From Beroe forskalii (lineage: Eukaryota > Ctenophora > Nuda > Beroida > Beroidae): a stretch of 64,000 bases of DNA. A program made the position numbers and the translations under genes. This document shows positions 51,731-63,598 of the stretch, piece by piece (position 1 is the first letter of the stretch; every line of letters begins with the position of its first letter). The stretch covers positions 124,001-188,000 of the forward strand of contig WFMF01000242.1 of the NCBI GenBank assembly GCA_011033025.1, written 5' to 3'. The notes below the pieces were generated by a model. That model saw nothing but the letters and a program-made list of their open reading frames with translations. It ran no database searches and was not told where the DNA came from.

Positions 51731-54496
51731 TCTTAACTTCAAATTCAAGATCTCAAGATGGAGAATGGGCATAACTTAATAATGGAGGATATTGCAGATG
51801 GATGGTTTTCATAAACCTGTGGCAGAGGTCGGTCGATATTTAATGCTGAGCGTGTGATAACAGTGGTAATTGTAGTTTTGAAATAGACCGTTATTAAGAG
51901 CAATTTAAGGTTTACAAAAGTGCCGAATACGGGTCGAATATAGGCGTAGCAGATTACGAAGACCGTTCCTGGCCAAAATCAATGTGAACAAAGCAAAATA
52001 TCAGTATGAAAATCAGTTGTAATTGAAATCATCTTGCAATCAAAACGGAACAAAACTCACGACTAAGATTAACCGAACTACTCTCCACTCTGCTCCTTCA
52101 TAAGATTTAATATTTCGTTTAAGTTAATAATTGGATTGCTACCTATGGTTTAATCCGTACTTTTTTTCAAAATTTGCGAACGAGGTGGCGCGAAGCGCCG
52201 CCGAGTGAGCTCTGTATCCATTTATATATCATTCTAGCAGGCCCAACGGGCCTGCTAGTTTATTAATAAAGTAATAATGGATAGATCGAAAACATACGTT
52301 CTATTACACTGTGGAGACTTCAGCAGAGATTAAATATAGAAGTTTGCAGAAGTTTGTAGATTACAGACTAATGGTTTTTGCGTGATTTTTTAGAAGTATC
52401 ATGTTTCCTAGCTAACATAATATGCGGTAAGTTATTTAATCTAATATCATAATGCCTTCAATAATACTATTTGTCTTCAATTTTCTCTTTGAATTACTTC
52501 AAACCCCCGAGACATGACCTGGTCTATTAGCTGCAACTTTGTACTGTGTTTTATAGAGACATGGTTGATCATATTGCAGCACTTCTGTACTGTAGTATGT
52601 AGATAAAAATAGATCACAACAAAGTATAAAAGAAAACCGGGTGGCAGACAAATCACAGTGGCAACAACTCTGTACTGCAGTTTGTGGATAAAAATACCTA
52701 GGTAATAGGAGCTAAAAAGTTGGTAAATGCAACTCATGAAAGCACTCAAATAATCCTCACTCTTTTGAATTTGAGTACCATCAGGGGAGAGACTAGAGAG
52801 AGAGAGAGAGACTAGAGAGAAAGAGAGGGGTTTTCAAATGTTTACGCAATTTGTAATTGTAAAAGATAGGACTATTGTTCAAACAGAGGGCGATGCTTGC
52901 TGCTGGCGGCTTGCTGCTTCCCCTAATAAACCTCAAACTAAAACTGGCGTTGAATTTATAATGGGATATACGATTGGCAGGGAGTACTTAAGGGATTCTC
53001 TCTTTTTCTTGCTAATCACGGATGGTTCTACTTCTATAAAAGATCTCAAGCGAGTCCTACAACTAGGAGTGGTTTTTATGATGACGGGAGTTATCTCTGA
53101 AACTTGGCAGGGAGTACTTAAATTATAAACATTTACGCACAAATCATATTCAATCAATCATTTATTTTTCTCGATTTAACTCCACTCTATAACTTCTCCT
53201 CTTGATTATTATAAACTTAAATATTTATTTAAAATTATCATTAGTAGGTTTCACATTTGCTTTAATGATTTTTTTCTGATGCATCAAAACCACTATATTA
53301 CTCCTTTATCAGCTCCCTCATCATTAATCCCATTTCTCTTTTTTTTCTTCATAAGCAGATCACTCCTCATTAACCATTCTCCCTCCGTCCACTATTTTTA
53401 CCATTATTTTCCAACTACCCCTGCCCCTGCACTCGTGGCTTGAGCGTGCCCGAGCCGAATAACCACGTGACTAGCGCACGTGATGCCCTCTCAACCAGTC
53501 ACATAGGATATCCTGCTGAGCACCGTGCTTGTGAAGCAAGCACCAGAACTTGTATCGGATAGCAAGCCGTTAAATAACTTTTCGGTGAATCGATATCTCA
53601 CTGCTCACGGCTGGAACAATGCCAAAGAGGTGCAGCAGTCCGAAGGGAGAAGCGTGCGGTATGCAACTATGTAGGTCTTGCACGGAAAATAGGCGATTTA
53701 ACGTGATCAATTCGCTATTCGAAACAAGAAATCTGACGTAATTTTTACTTTCTAAGCTGAATTTATGCGAGAGATAACCCAAGTAGTCAGTTACCTTGCT
53801 TGGTTAAATAGGCATAGGTAGTTGTTACATTTGTCAAAAATTTAGCCGAAATTCGGCACTTATTTCATATTTCAAATTAAGGAAAATCGAAATGTTTTAT
53901 GAAATCACAACAGAATTCACGCTTTCGAAAATTTTCCTGATTTTGAGACATAATCTCACGAAAAATTATAATTATCCCTGGGCTTTGAAAAATTCGTTAC
54001 ATACGTCACCGTTTAAAAATTCGTTACGTGCGTATAGTACTGTGTAACAACTATGTAAATAAGTGCGTCACTTAATTCGTGCGACCTGTGCACTAATAAC
54101 TAATTAGTAGGAGTTTTTAATGAACAGAAATTCCAAAACGCATTTCCAAAATCTCATTGATAAGTTATAAGTACTGAGGTAACCTGTTATAGACAATAGA
54201 CAACAGCACTACAACAAAGTTCAAATTAAAGATGATTCTACTTCCTTTGATATAGTTCTGTGAGGCATGTCTGTTGCGTATTGCAGCTGCTCCTCCAGCC
54301 GTAAGATATCTCAGGGTATCTCACCGTATCTATTACGCTGTGTCGTGCGATGATGATGCGTATCACGTGATCTAGCTCACCACCAATAGATGTGCCGCGA
54401 AAAGGTCACGAAATTATTACGTACAATCACAGGACAGTACCATGTGGGCACATGAATGAACTGCTATTGGTTAAGAGTTGTCGCGTGTTGGAAAAT
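51731..54496. other. gene-free stretch
   Basis: No domain-bearing ORF seen. 52182-52266 holds two hairpins (GGCGCGAAGCGCC and AGCAGGCCCAACGGGCCTGCT) related in reverse to 48363-48433. A GA-rich microsatellite (AGAGAGAG) lies at 52790-52830. The 96-residue ORF at 52838-53128 has no family I recognise. Confidence 0.5.
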
Positions 54497-55072
54497 AAGA
54501 GCGTTATTGGTCGGCTGATATCATCTCGTGGCTTCGCCACTCGATGATATCAGCCCGGGGGGGGGCTCAAGCAGTAAATGGTTGGAACACATGCTCATTA
54601 AGTGGGATTTTTGAGATTTTCTAAGGGACCCACCCACCCTTCCCACTTAGTGTCCTGCATTAAGTGATTTGACCACCAAAAATGATGGGACCCACCCCTA
54701 TTTTCTGACCTCAAATCTATGTTTAAGCATTTTTGATTTTTGGATAACCATCAAATAAAATTGCAGGTTCTGATCGTCAAGCTGAAACAGAATTTCGTAA
54801 ATTGCATGCAATAATGGGCAGATATAGCAAAGAGCATCATTTACAATACAAAATTATCATATTCAAAATTGAGTACAGACCGATTCAGGACTATAAAGCT
54901 CTTAAGCACGTCATGTACTTCGGGAGAATTGTCAATTCAGGAAACACAAGCAAGTATTTTCAAATATTTGGATGATATAATGAAGTATAAATGATAAGAT
55001 AAATGCCAAGAAATTTAAAAAAAACTGACAGTGTTGAATAAAAAGGTAAATAGTTTATGTAGTCATACGCAG

Positions 55073-55345
55073 TCACGACGATTTAGGTTTCTTCTTGCTA
55101 GGGGTCTGTTCATTCTCCGCATCTGGAGCTCTCTTCCGAGTCCTCTTTTCTCCACAACGATAACATGTACTCCTGTTTGCAAAATTATTGCAAGAGCAAG
55201 AAGGGCAGGTCCAGTCTCCCTTCTTCTTTAGGAGTGACTCACCCAGTTCTTTGCTCTTTCCACATGATAAGCATTCTAAAACTATCAGTCTGGGCATTAT
55301 AGCCCCACAGCTACATTTCCATGCTTTGTTGTTTCTGTTAAACAT
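55073..55345 (-). CDS. small RanBP2-type zinc-finger protein
   Basis: Intact 90-residue ORF. Residues about 44-69 (GDWTCPSCSCNNFANRSTCY then RCGEKR) fit the RanBP2/Nup153/ZRANB zinc-ribbon pattern W-x-C-x2-C-x3-N-x6-C-x2-C; an earlier pair of CxC/CxxC groups (WKCSCG, LECLSCGK) could make a second metal site. The C-terminus is basic (KRTRKRAPD, SKKKPKSS), likely nuclear. RanBP2 fingers bind ubiquitin, Ran or single-stranded RNA (family knowledge). It lies inside the inverted-end element, so it may be element-encoded. An AG (CATCGCAG) ends 1 nt before the ATG. Confidence 0.65.
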   Translation of the reverse strand: MFNRNNKAWKCSCGAIMPRLIVLECLSCGKSKELGESLLKKKGDWTCPSCSCNNFANRSTCYRCGEKRTRKRAPDAENEQTPSKKKPKSS

Positions 55346-55440
55346 ACTGCGATGCAGAGTCAGTTAAAATAACTAAAACAACTGAACCAATCATAATATC
55401 AACGAGGTACAAATATCTTAATATCAAATTAATGATAATA

Positions 55441-58195
55441 TGCTTGGCAAATGACCACATTGCAAAATCGCCGACTCGGCGCCGATCGGCGCCCGTCCGG
55501 CGCCGATCAGCGCTGATCGGCGCCGATCGGCGCTGATCGGCGCTGGTCGGCGCCGATCAGCGCCGGCTAGGCGCCGATCGGTGGTACCGCCGATCGGCGC
55601 TGATCGGCGCCGATCGGCGCCGATGGGAAATCGGCATCTTTTCATCGGCGGTCGTAGGCGCTGATCGGCGCCGATCAGCGCCGATCAGCGCCGATCGGCG
55701 CCGATCAGCGCCAGCCAGCCCCGATCGGCGCCGACGGCGCCGATCTACTGATCGGCGCCGATCAGCGCCGATAAAACACCTGTATAAAGGGAAGCTGTCT
55801 GGTGCATTTTATTCCAGATTTCCCCGTGATTTTCCCATCGGCGCCGATCGGCTGTGATCAGCGATCGGCGCCGATCGGCGCTCGATAGAGAATTTAAAAA
55901 AATTTCAACCTTGGACAAGAAAATAGAGATATACGCGGATTTTATCGCATTTGAACGACTCTAACGATCAGGATTATGTTATGGTTTGTAATTATATATG
56001 TTTTATATGCTTGGACGTCATTGTCATACTCCCGTTTACATGGGAGGCCGACCTTATTAACTTAAAATGTAAGAATACCTGATGATAATATTAATACGTC
56101 GATGATTTCAAATAAAAAGACATACAATGGACGCAGAACGGAAACACTGTAGTGATGAATGATTTTTGCACGTGTTGCTTTGCACGTGTAACCATAGTAA
56201 CGGCGGGTAGTACAAGTAATAGTATTGTTTAGATGGAGCCGATTTTAGCGTTCGCACTTTTACAGAAAAAACTTTAGGTTAGATGGACTTTTAAACAAGC
56301 GCTATCCCCGGGCACCTCTCGGACTCCGAACGGACTTTGGCGGACTTCAGCGGTCTCCGCCAAAATTTTTGGTATCTGTCCCATATAACTCCGGCCGAGT
56401 GACGCCACAGATCAACACCTCAATCTTTATGAGTTTATGTATCCTAAACCTTATTTTTGCCCTAACCATAACCTCAATCCTGGCCCTAAACCTAACAAAT
56501 GCTGACCCTAATCCTGATCCTTTAGCCCCAACACTTTTTGGGTTAGGGTTAGGGTTTGGGCTAGGGTTTGGGTTAGGGTTTGGGTTTGGGTTTGGGTTTG
56601 GGTTTGGGCTTGGGTTTGGGTTTGGGTTTTGGTTAGGGTTCCGGTTAGGGGTTGAGTTTGGGTTAGGGTTTTGGTTAGGGTTTGGGTTCGGGTTTGGGCT
56701 TGGGTTTGGGTTAGGGTTAGGGTTTTGGTTAGTGTTTGGGTTAAGGTTTGGGTTATGGTTCGGGATAGATTTTGGGTTAGGGTTTGATAAGGGTTAACTC
56801 AACCCCTGAAACCGTAACCCAAACTCCCAAACCGTCACCCAATCACCCAAACCCAAACCCTAAACCAAATCCTAAACCAAATCCTAACCCAAACTCTAAC
56901 CCAAATCCAACCCAAACTAAACCCAAACCAAACCCTAACCCAAAAGCTAACCCAAACCCAAACCCGAACCCAAACCCTAACCAAAACCCTGACCCAAACT
57001 CAACCCCCTAACAATTTAACCCAAGCCCTCACCCTAACCCAAACACAAACCCTAGCCCAAATTTACCCCTAACCCAAAAGTGTTGGGGCTAAAGGATCAG
57101 GATTAGGTCAGCATTTGTTAGGTTTAGGGCCAGGATTGAGGTTATGGTTATGGTTAGGGCAAAAATAAGGTTTAGGATACATAAACTCATAAACATTGAG
57201 GTGTTGATCTGTGGCGTCACTCGGCCGGAGTTATATGGGACAGATACCAAAAATTTTGGCGGAGACCGCTGAAGTCCGCCAAAGTCCGTTCGGAGTCCGA
57301 GAGGTGCCCGGGGATAGCGCTTGTTTAAAAGTCCATCTAACCTAAAGTTTTTTCTGTAAAAGTGCGAACGCTAAAATCGGCTCCATCTAAACAATACTAT
57401 TACTTGTACTACCCGCCGTTACTATGGTTACACGTGCAAAGCAACACGTGCAAAAATCATTCATCACTACAGTGTTTCCGTTCTGCGTCCATTGTATGTC
57501 TTTTTATTTGAAATCATCGACGTATTAATATTATCATCAGGTATTCTTACATTTTAAGTTAATAAGGTCGGCCTCCCATGTAAACGGGAGCCTTCATTAT
57601 CTATGAGTGTGACAATGACGTCCAAGCATGTAAAACATATATAATTACAAACCATAACATAATCCTGATCGTTAGAGTCGGTCAAATGCGATAAAATCCG
57701 CGGATATCTCATTTTCGTGTCCAAGCTTGAAATTTTTTAAAAATTCCCCATCGGCGCCGATCGGCGCCGATCAGCGCCGATCGGCGCCGATGGGAAAATC
57801 ACGGGGAAATCTGGAATAAAATGCACCAGACAGCTTCCCTTATACAGGTGTTTTAATCGGCGCTGATCGGCGCCGATCAGGAAGCAGATCGGCGCCGTCG
57901 GCGCCGATCGGGGGCTGGCCGGCGCTGATCGGCGCCGATCGGCGCTGATCGGCGCTGATCGGCGCCGATCAGCGCCTACGACCGCCGATGAAAAGATGCC
58001 GATTTCCCATCGGCGCCGATCGGCACCGATCAGCGCCGATCGGCGGTACCACCGATCGGCGCCTAGCCGGCGCTGATCGGCGCCGACCAGCGCCGATCAG
58101 CGCCGATCGGCGCCGATCAGCGCTGATCGGCGCCGGACGGGCGCCGATCGGCGCCGAGTCGGCGATTTTGCAATGTGGTCATTTGCCATATGCTT
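55441..58195. repeat. giant near-palindrome (about 1.35-kb arms)
   Basis: Arm 1 (55441-56790) and arm 2 (56800-58195) are reverse complements with small indels. From outside in: GGCAAATGACCACATTGCAA, arrays of GGCGCCGATC-type decamers, a unique block (GGAAACACTGTAGTGATGAA), and at the centre a G-rich TTAGGG/TTTGGG array (56539-56790) facing its C-rich complement (56805-57075). Arm 2 has a 17-20-bp insertion near 57590. The mirror ORFs starting MKRCRFPIGADR in both arms are by-products of the decamer array. Confidence 0.95.
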
Positions 58196-60888
58196 ACCAT
58201 CAATTAATATTGCCAAGATCTGGAATATCGGTCCAAGAAGCTTATCAACGCTTATCAAAACTGTTTAAGTGTTTAATTGCTTAGATTATCCTAAAACGAA
58301 ATTTTCTAAAAATATTGAAGAATGCAGAATCAAATGAACACAAATATCTGTTAAGCAAAGAGAAGAAGAAACCGATTGCAAACGATGGTAGCGCATCAAA
58401 GACGAATCAAATGAATGTGTAGTGCTATAATGTTGTCAGAACCGACAGAGTTACTTGGTTCTACTTAGTACTACTAGTAGTAGAAATTCCCCGAAATAAT
58501 AATAATATACTGGCGGATCAGACGATGCAAACAGTGAAACGATGTCATTATGTGATTATGTGAGGGGCTTGCACTGTCTCTGTTACATACCGCTGAACAT
58601 TACAAATTATAGTACTATCAATTAATAGTATCGCTTGCTTACCAATTAATAATTTGAAAATTATTAGTAGAGAGAAACTTTAATAGTTTAATAATACTAC
58701 TGGCCGGTTGAGTATACTATTATAATACCGCTACAGAGAAAGCATTACGAAACAAAGGCACTGTACCGTTAAATAAACAATGCCACATCCTATCCCATCA
58801 CTTTCTAGGAACTACAAAAGAACTACATACTATACTTATACCTTACATCCGCTTACATTAACATGAAATCTGATACACAGACACGCTGGACAGCACTTGA
58901 GGAACTTATTATATAGGTACATTTTCCTGAAATTTACACTGTCTGATGACCTCAATATTTCTTTCTCCTTAATTACATCACCACTATTATTGCTTGATTG
59001 CACCTCTCTTGTTCCTGAACATAGCGGCAGCCAGTAGGGCTTTTAGCTTCACTCTCACTTATTAAGCTCTACTCTCATTTTTCATAGGTTACACTCCAAA
59101 AAATTCTGAAATTATGACCATTTACTGCAAAAAATCACCAGTTACTTCAACTTTTCGTGAAGAGACCCACCCACTTAGTGCAGGTGCACTAAGTGGTCCC
59201 CATGTGGTCCAAACCACCCACCCACCAGCATGTGTTCCACCCACTTACTGCTGAGCCCCCCCCGATCAGCCGACCAATAACTACTCTTATTGACTAAATT
59301 TCGGGGATTTTTACCGGCAAGCATTCGAGACCTCCATCAAATCAATATTTTTCACCTCAAGTTCAGGGACTTTGATTTCAGGAAGCTCATTTTCATATTG
59401 TGCTCCCCCGACACATAACTCTCTCCGGATTGAAATTCTTCTGCTTTGATCCAATTAGCCTAATATCGTACCCTCCACATCAAAGCTTTTCTTGAATAAA
59501 AACAAGGCACTATGGCGAGAAGGTACGCCATAACTTGATTATTGGAGACTCTCGCCAATTATTTTTCCGAGATCCTCCCCCTCTTTCACCGCAACGGGTG
59601 ACACCTTTATTTTAAAATTATCATATCGCCGGGGGATATCAGTGAGTAAGTGCACAGACATATATGGTGAGAAAGTGCATTTAGCCAAATTTCAGAGATA
59701 CCACCCACCTCATATTGCAGTTACTCACAATAATCCAATTAATACTAAGTGATTTTTGTAATAATTTTCAGGCACCACCCCAAAATATCGGCTTATTTGA
59801 CTATTAAGACAGGTTATGACAGAATTTTATTTCAACAAAATGCTAAAATGCAACATTTTGATGAATGGTAGATTTTACACGCTAGATTAGATCACTAAAT
59901 ACAAATTTCTACTATAATGATAAAAGTATAACTTAACTCTATTGGTTGACTAATACACCCGCATAAACTATGAAATAGTGATAGGACAGGGATTGCAATA
60001 ATTTGTTAGGAACAGTTAATTTGTTTTCTATACTTCTATAGGAGAAATTATGGAAAAATTATTATTCACAAGTCACGAAAAGCTTTTATCATAAACTAGA
60101 GTGTGTTACATACGTTGAATCTCAACCATAACAATGATTGTATGGATCTGCACACAAGAAGACAACAATAGCTGCAACTTATGAATATTTGATAACCTAA
60201 CCATTTGATTTTATTATGGGAAAAACTGTTGACTGTCGAACATTCAAATTTTACAAAGAAAGAAAGAAAAAGTACACACACAACTTCGTACAGTGACGAA
60301 TAGAAAGTCACACTCAGTAGGTACTTCAGTAGGTTCTATGTATAGATGTGTAGATGACAGAGAGCCATATCAAAGTATCAATTCTAGGATTGGCTGGCAT
60401 TAGAAAAATATTCTAATGTCATTAAAGTTACTGTTATGCTTCACTCTTCAGTACCGTTCAGTATTTTGTCTCCAGACCGGCTCTGTACACGATCATTATC
60501 CGGGCCAAGTAGAATGTATAGAGAGTATAGAGATAGTAATGTTATATGTATGTATGGATATGGTGTAATCGTGTAATCAATATCTAAATGAAATTTCTAA
60601 ATATAGTTCTAGATATAGTTCTATAATTAGTTGAGACTTCAATTTTGAGATACAATCATATACCACATCGAAATGCTTTAAAATACCTATATTTACATCC
60701 CAACAAACCTACAAATATTGCGGTTTTTGCTGCACTTACTCACAAATGAGTAAGTGATGGCCGCCATAACCTTGGGACATCACCCTTTTTCAAAGAATTC
60801 CCTGTGAGTAACTGCAATGTGAGTAACTGCATTTCCGAATTTTGTAGCACGACCACCACGTGAGTAAGTGGGCATAAGGTCTGTGCAC
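58196..60888. other. gene-free stretch
   Basis: Inside the composite element up to 59302, then AT-rich flank. GTGAGTAAGTGCACAGAC at 59640-59660 and GTGAGTAAGTGGGCATAAGG with TCTGTGCAC at 60860-60888 are inverted, perhaps ends of another element into whose right edge the LINE below inserted. No gene seen. Confidence 0.45.
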
Positions 60889-63598
60889 TTTTTTTTTTTT
60901 TTTTGTATATCGAGGTACTCGCCAGGTAGGTCCAGGGTTAGATCCGGACGTTTGGGCACTGTCCTTGGTTGTGGGACACACTCAATGTCATCAAACCAAG
61001 CTCGATACACAAAACACTTTCATCCATTGTTTAATGATGGAGTGTGAACCAATTCCAACACTAACCTGTGGTTTAGTGTTGGCGACGAAAGTCCTGTAGG
61101 TGAGCGATTAGGTGTCTCGATCAACTAAAAGAAGGACAACTGCAAAGGAATATGAAAACCATGACTCCACGCTGTATGAAGCACGATCGAAGCAGTAAGA
61201 ACAGGCATATAGAAGGGGAAAATAACCATTAAATAACCATTAAATGTAAACGAAACACCTCATGGAATTAAAAATCGGGACATAACCCTCTCTAAGAAAA
61301 TAAAAACCTAATCAAAAGCCTCCAAAAAAAACCGTTTAAAAGAGAACAGAAAGGAGGGTCATTTAAAAACAACAAAACTGTTGTGTGTCGTGTTGACAGC
61401 ACATCATTAAAACAAGTTAATCCATGGAACAAGTTAATACATGAAACAAAATAAACCATGCAGTCTTTAACGAAGACTAGTAAGAAAGACAGACCTGAAA
61501 CCGTGTTAGTCGCAGTCAAGGAAGCAGTTGTACAAAGGGAGTTTGAGAAGGAAATAAAGTAGTTCTGACGGCGTAAAGGTGGGCGAGGAAAAGGATTGCT
61601 GTCGTTGATGAATGATGGCTGGGCAAAATGATAGGATGTGGATGTTGTCCTGATTTGAGAGGAAGCAAAGATTACATGTAGGAGAGCTGACTAAGTTGAT
61701 TGAGAAGAGAAATGAGCGTAAAGGAGCCTTGTTGTCGAGGAAGGATGCTAGAATTCTAGAATGCTTTCTGTTCAGGTGGGAGAAGAAGCCAGTATAAGAA
61801 GGTGAGGCAAATCTACATAAGAGGTGATGTAATGGGTTTGAAGTGATGAATGAAGCAGTACTGATGGATCTGTGGTTGTCGAGGATGAAGGACAACTTCT
61901 TCTTCATTAGGTTGCATGGTAATGGGACAGGAGAAATAGTTGGGCATAGTGTTCCAGACTTGGCCAGTTGATCAGCAATGTCATTGCCAGGGATGCCAGA
62001 GTGCCCCTTTATCCATGAAATTTCCAAGGAGGTTGCCTTCGATGCCAAGGAGTTTAGTACTTCATGAGTTTCAATGCATAATTTACTTGTAGAAGATTCT
62101 GCAGACAGGCAATGAACTACTGACAAACAGTCTGTGAAGAAAATAATGGTTGCTTGTTCAGTTGGGAGTGATGAAATGAATGTAGCAGACTCCTTGACTG
62201 CAAATAGTTCTGCTTGGAAGACTGTATTTTCGTCTTGTAGCTTCCATTTGAGGTTATGTAGAGGGGAAGGAGAATTATTAGTGTAGATGACTGCCCCAGC
62301 TCCAGTCTGACTATTAATCCTAGAACCGTCACTGAATACGATGTAGTCATAGGATAATAGAGTGGTGAACTGATTCTCCTTCAGTTTGTCCATGAATTCT
62401 TTAGAACATGTAGATGTAGTGTAGGAAAAGGAGGCAAAGTTCACTGATCTGCTGACGTCCCAGTGTTCTATAGCAGGTTGGAGTATGTTGGTAATTTTAG
62501 AAGAGTGAGGTTTTAGCTTGCCCTGGCTTTTTAGCCTGAAAAGAGTTGCATATGCCCTGTTCTCAATGAGAGAATGTGCAGGTGGGAAGCCAGCAATGAG
62601 ATTCATTACAGCCTTTGAGGTAAATTTTGGGCAATGTATTATGGTACGTGATGCCAAGGCTTGTATCTTCGCTAATTTTTCCTCTATGAAAGACTTTTGG
62701 TTCAAACCCCACAAGTGACATCCATATGTGATAGTAGGAAGGACAACAGATTTGTAAATCCATTTAGCTGTATCCGCTGAGAACCCCCAGTTCTTGCCTA
62801 TGGCTCTGTTGGATGCATTAAGAACAGTGATGGCTTTACTTCTGACAAACTCGACATGTTTACCCCAATTAAGTTTCTGATCTAAGATCACTCCTAAATA
62901 TTTTACTTCTGAAGAGAAAGGGATATGTCGATTGTTGATGGTGATCGGCCTGTTGACTGTTATGTTCCTCTTCCAAGTGAAGAGCACCAGATGGGTTTTC
63001 TTCGATGATAGTTCTAGACCATTCTCAGTACACCAATTGTTGATGATGTTGATTAAGGACTGTTTTCTTGACATAAGCAAATCAAGGTCATCACCTAATA
63101 AGAGTGTAACCAGGTCATCTGCAAACCCTTGGACCAGGTCAGGGTCAGGTAGGAGAGATCGTAGTGAAACCAGCAATGAGTCAATCACAATATTCCAAAG
63201 TAGTGGTGAAAGTACTCCTCCCTGTGGAGTACCTTTGATAATGTACTTGAGTAATGATACACCTTTTAGGGAGAATATGACATTGCGTTGACCGAGCAAG
63301 TTTATTATCCAATTGATAAGTGGGCCTGGTACTGCACGCTTTTGAAGAGAAAGGACAATACTTCTAAACGAGATGGAGTCGAAGGCCGACTTGATATCTA
63401 TAAAGCAAGAAAGGGCATACTTTCCTTCGACCAGCGCCTGTTCAATTCTGTTTACTAGTAAATGCAAGGCCTCATCAGTAGACCTAGACTTCCGGAATCC
63501 AAGTTGTTGATCGCTTAGAGAACTGTCCAATTGTACGATGTCATTCAAGTACAGGAGCACTACTTTTTCTAGTAATTTAAGGACACTGCTACATAAGT
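60889..63598 (-). mobile_element. 5'-truncated LINE with reverse transcriptase and RNase H
   Basis: On the - strand an open frame runs from the edge of a poly(A) tract (63598) to the stop at 61506. Reverse transcriptase motifs: FIDIKSAFDSI (block A), GTPQGGVLSPLLWNI (B), GFADDLV (C). RNase H motifs: FSDGSRINSQTGAGAVIY, VFQAELFAV, FFTDCLSVV, IKGHSGIPGNDIADQLA, followed by a Cys/His group (CNLCFLSNQDNIHILSFC). The arrangement is that of I/Jockey-like non-LTR elements. The endonuclease and ORF1 are missing. The 3' UTR runs to a 17-nt poly(A) (T17 on +, 60889-60905). No frameshift appears in the remaining 690 codons, so it is recent or recently active. Confidence 0.92.

Larger units (their letters stand above)
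54497..59302. mobile_element. 4.8-kb composite element with inverted ends
   Basis: Left AATAAGAGCGTTATTGGTCG..GGGGGGGGCTCAAGCAGTAA is inverted on the right (59225-59302: TTACTGCTGAGCCCCCCCC, CGACCAATAACTACTCTTATT). The left end has an extra hairpin (TGATATCATCTCGTGGC, TTC, GCCACTCGATGATATCA) at 54514-54553. CACTTAGTG/TTAAGTGGG words lie inside both ends. It holds the zinc-finger ORF at 55073 and the giant palindrome at 55441. No known transposase is seen. Confidence 0.65.

Noticed and set aside
56369-57011. Gly/Phe/Leu-rich and Pro/Asn-rich ORFs in the palindrome centre
   Set aside because: They are translations of the TTAGGG/TTTGGG-like array and its complement.
56539-57075. Real telomere or chromosome end
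   Set aside because: The repeats are mixed TTAGGG and TTTGGG, face each other across a palindrome centre and have several kb of ordinary sequence on both sides, so this is interstitial.
55424-58284. Mirror ORFs beginning MKRCRFPIGADR in both palindrome arms
   Set aside because: They are translations of the GGCGCCGATC decamer array, identical because the arms are inverted copies; no independent support for a protein.
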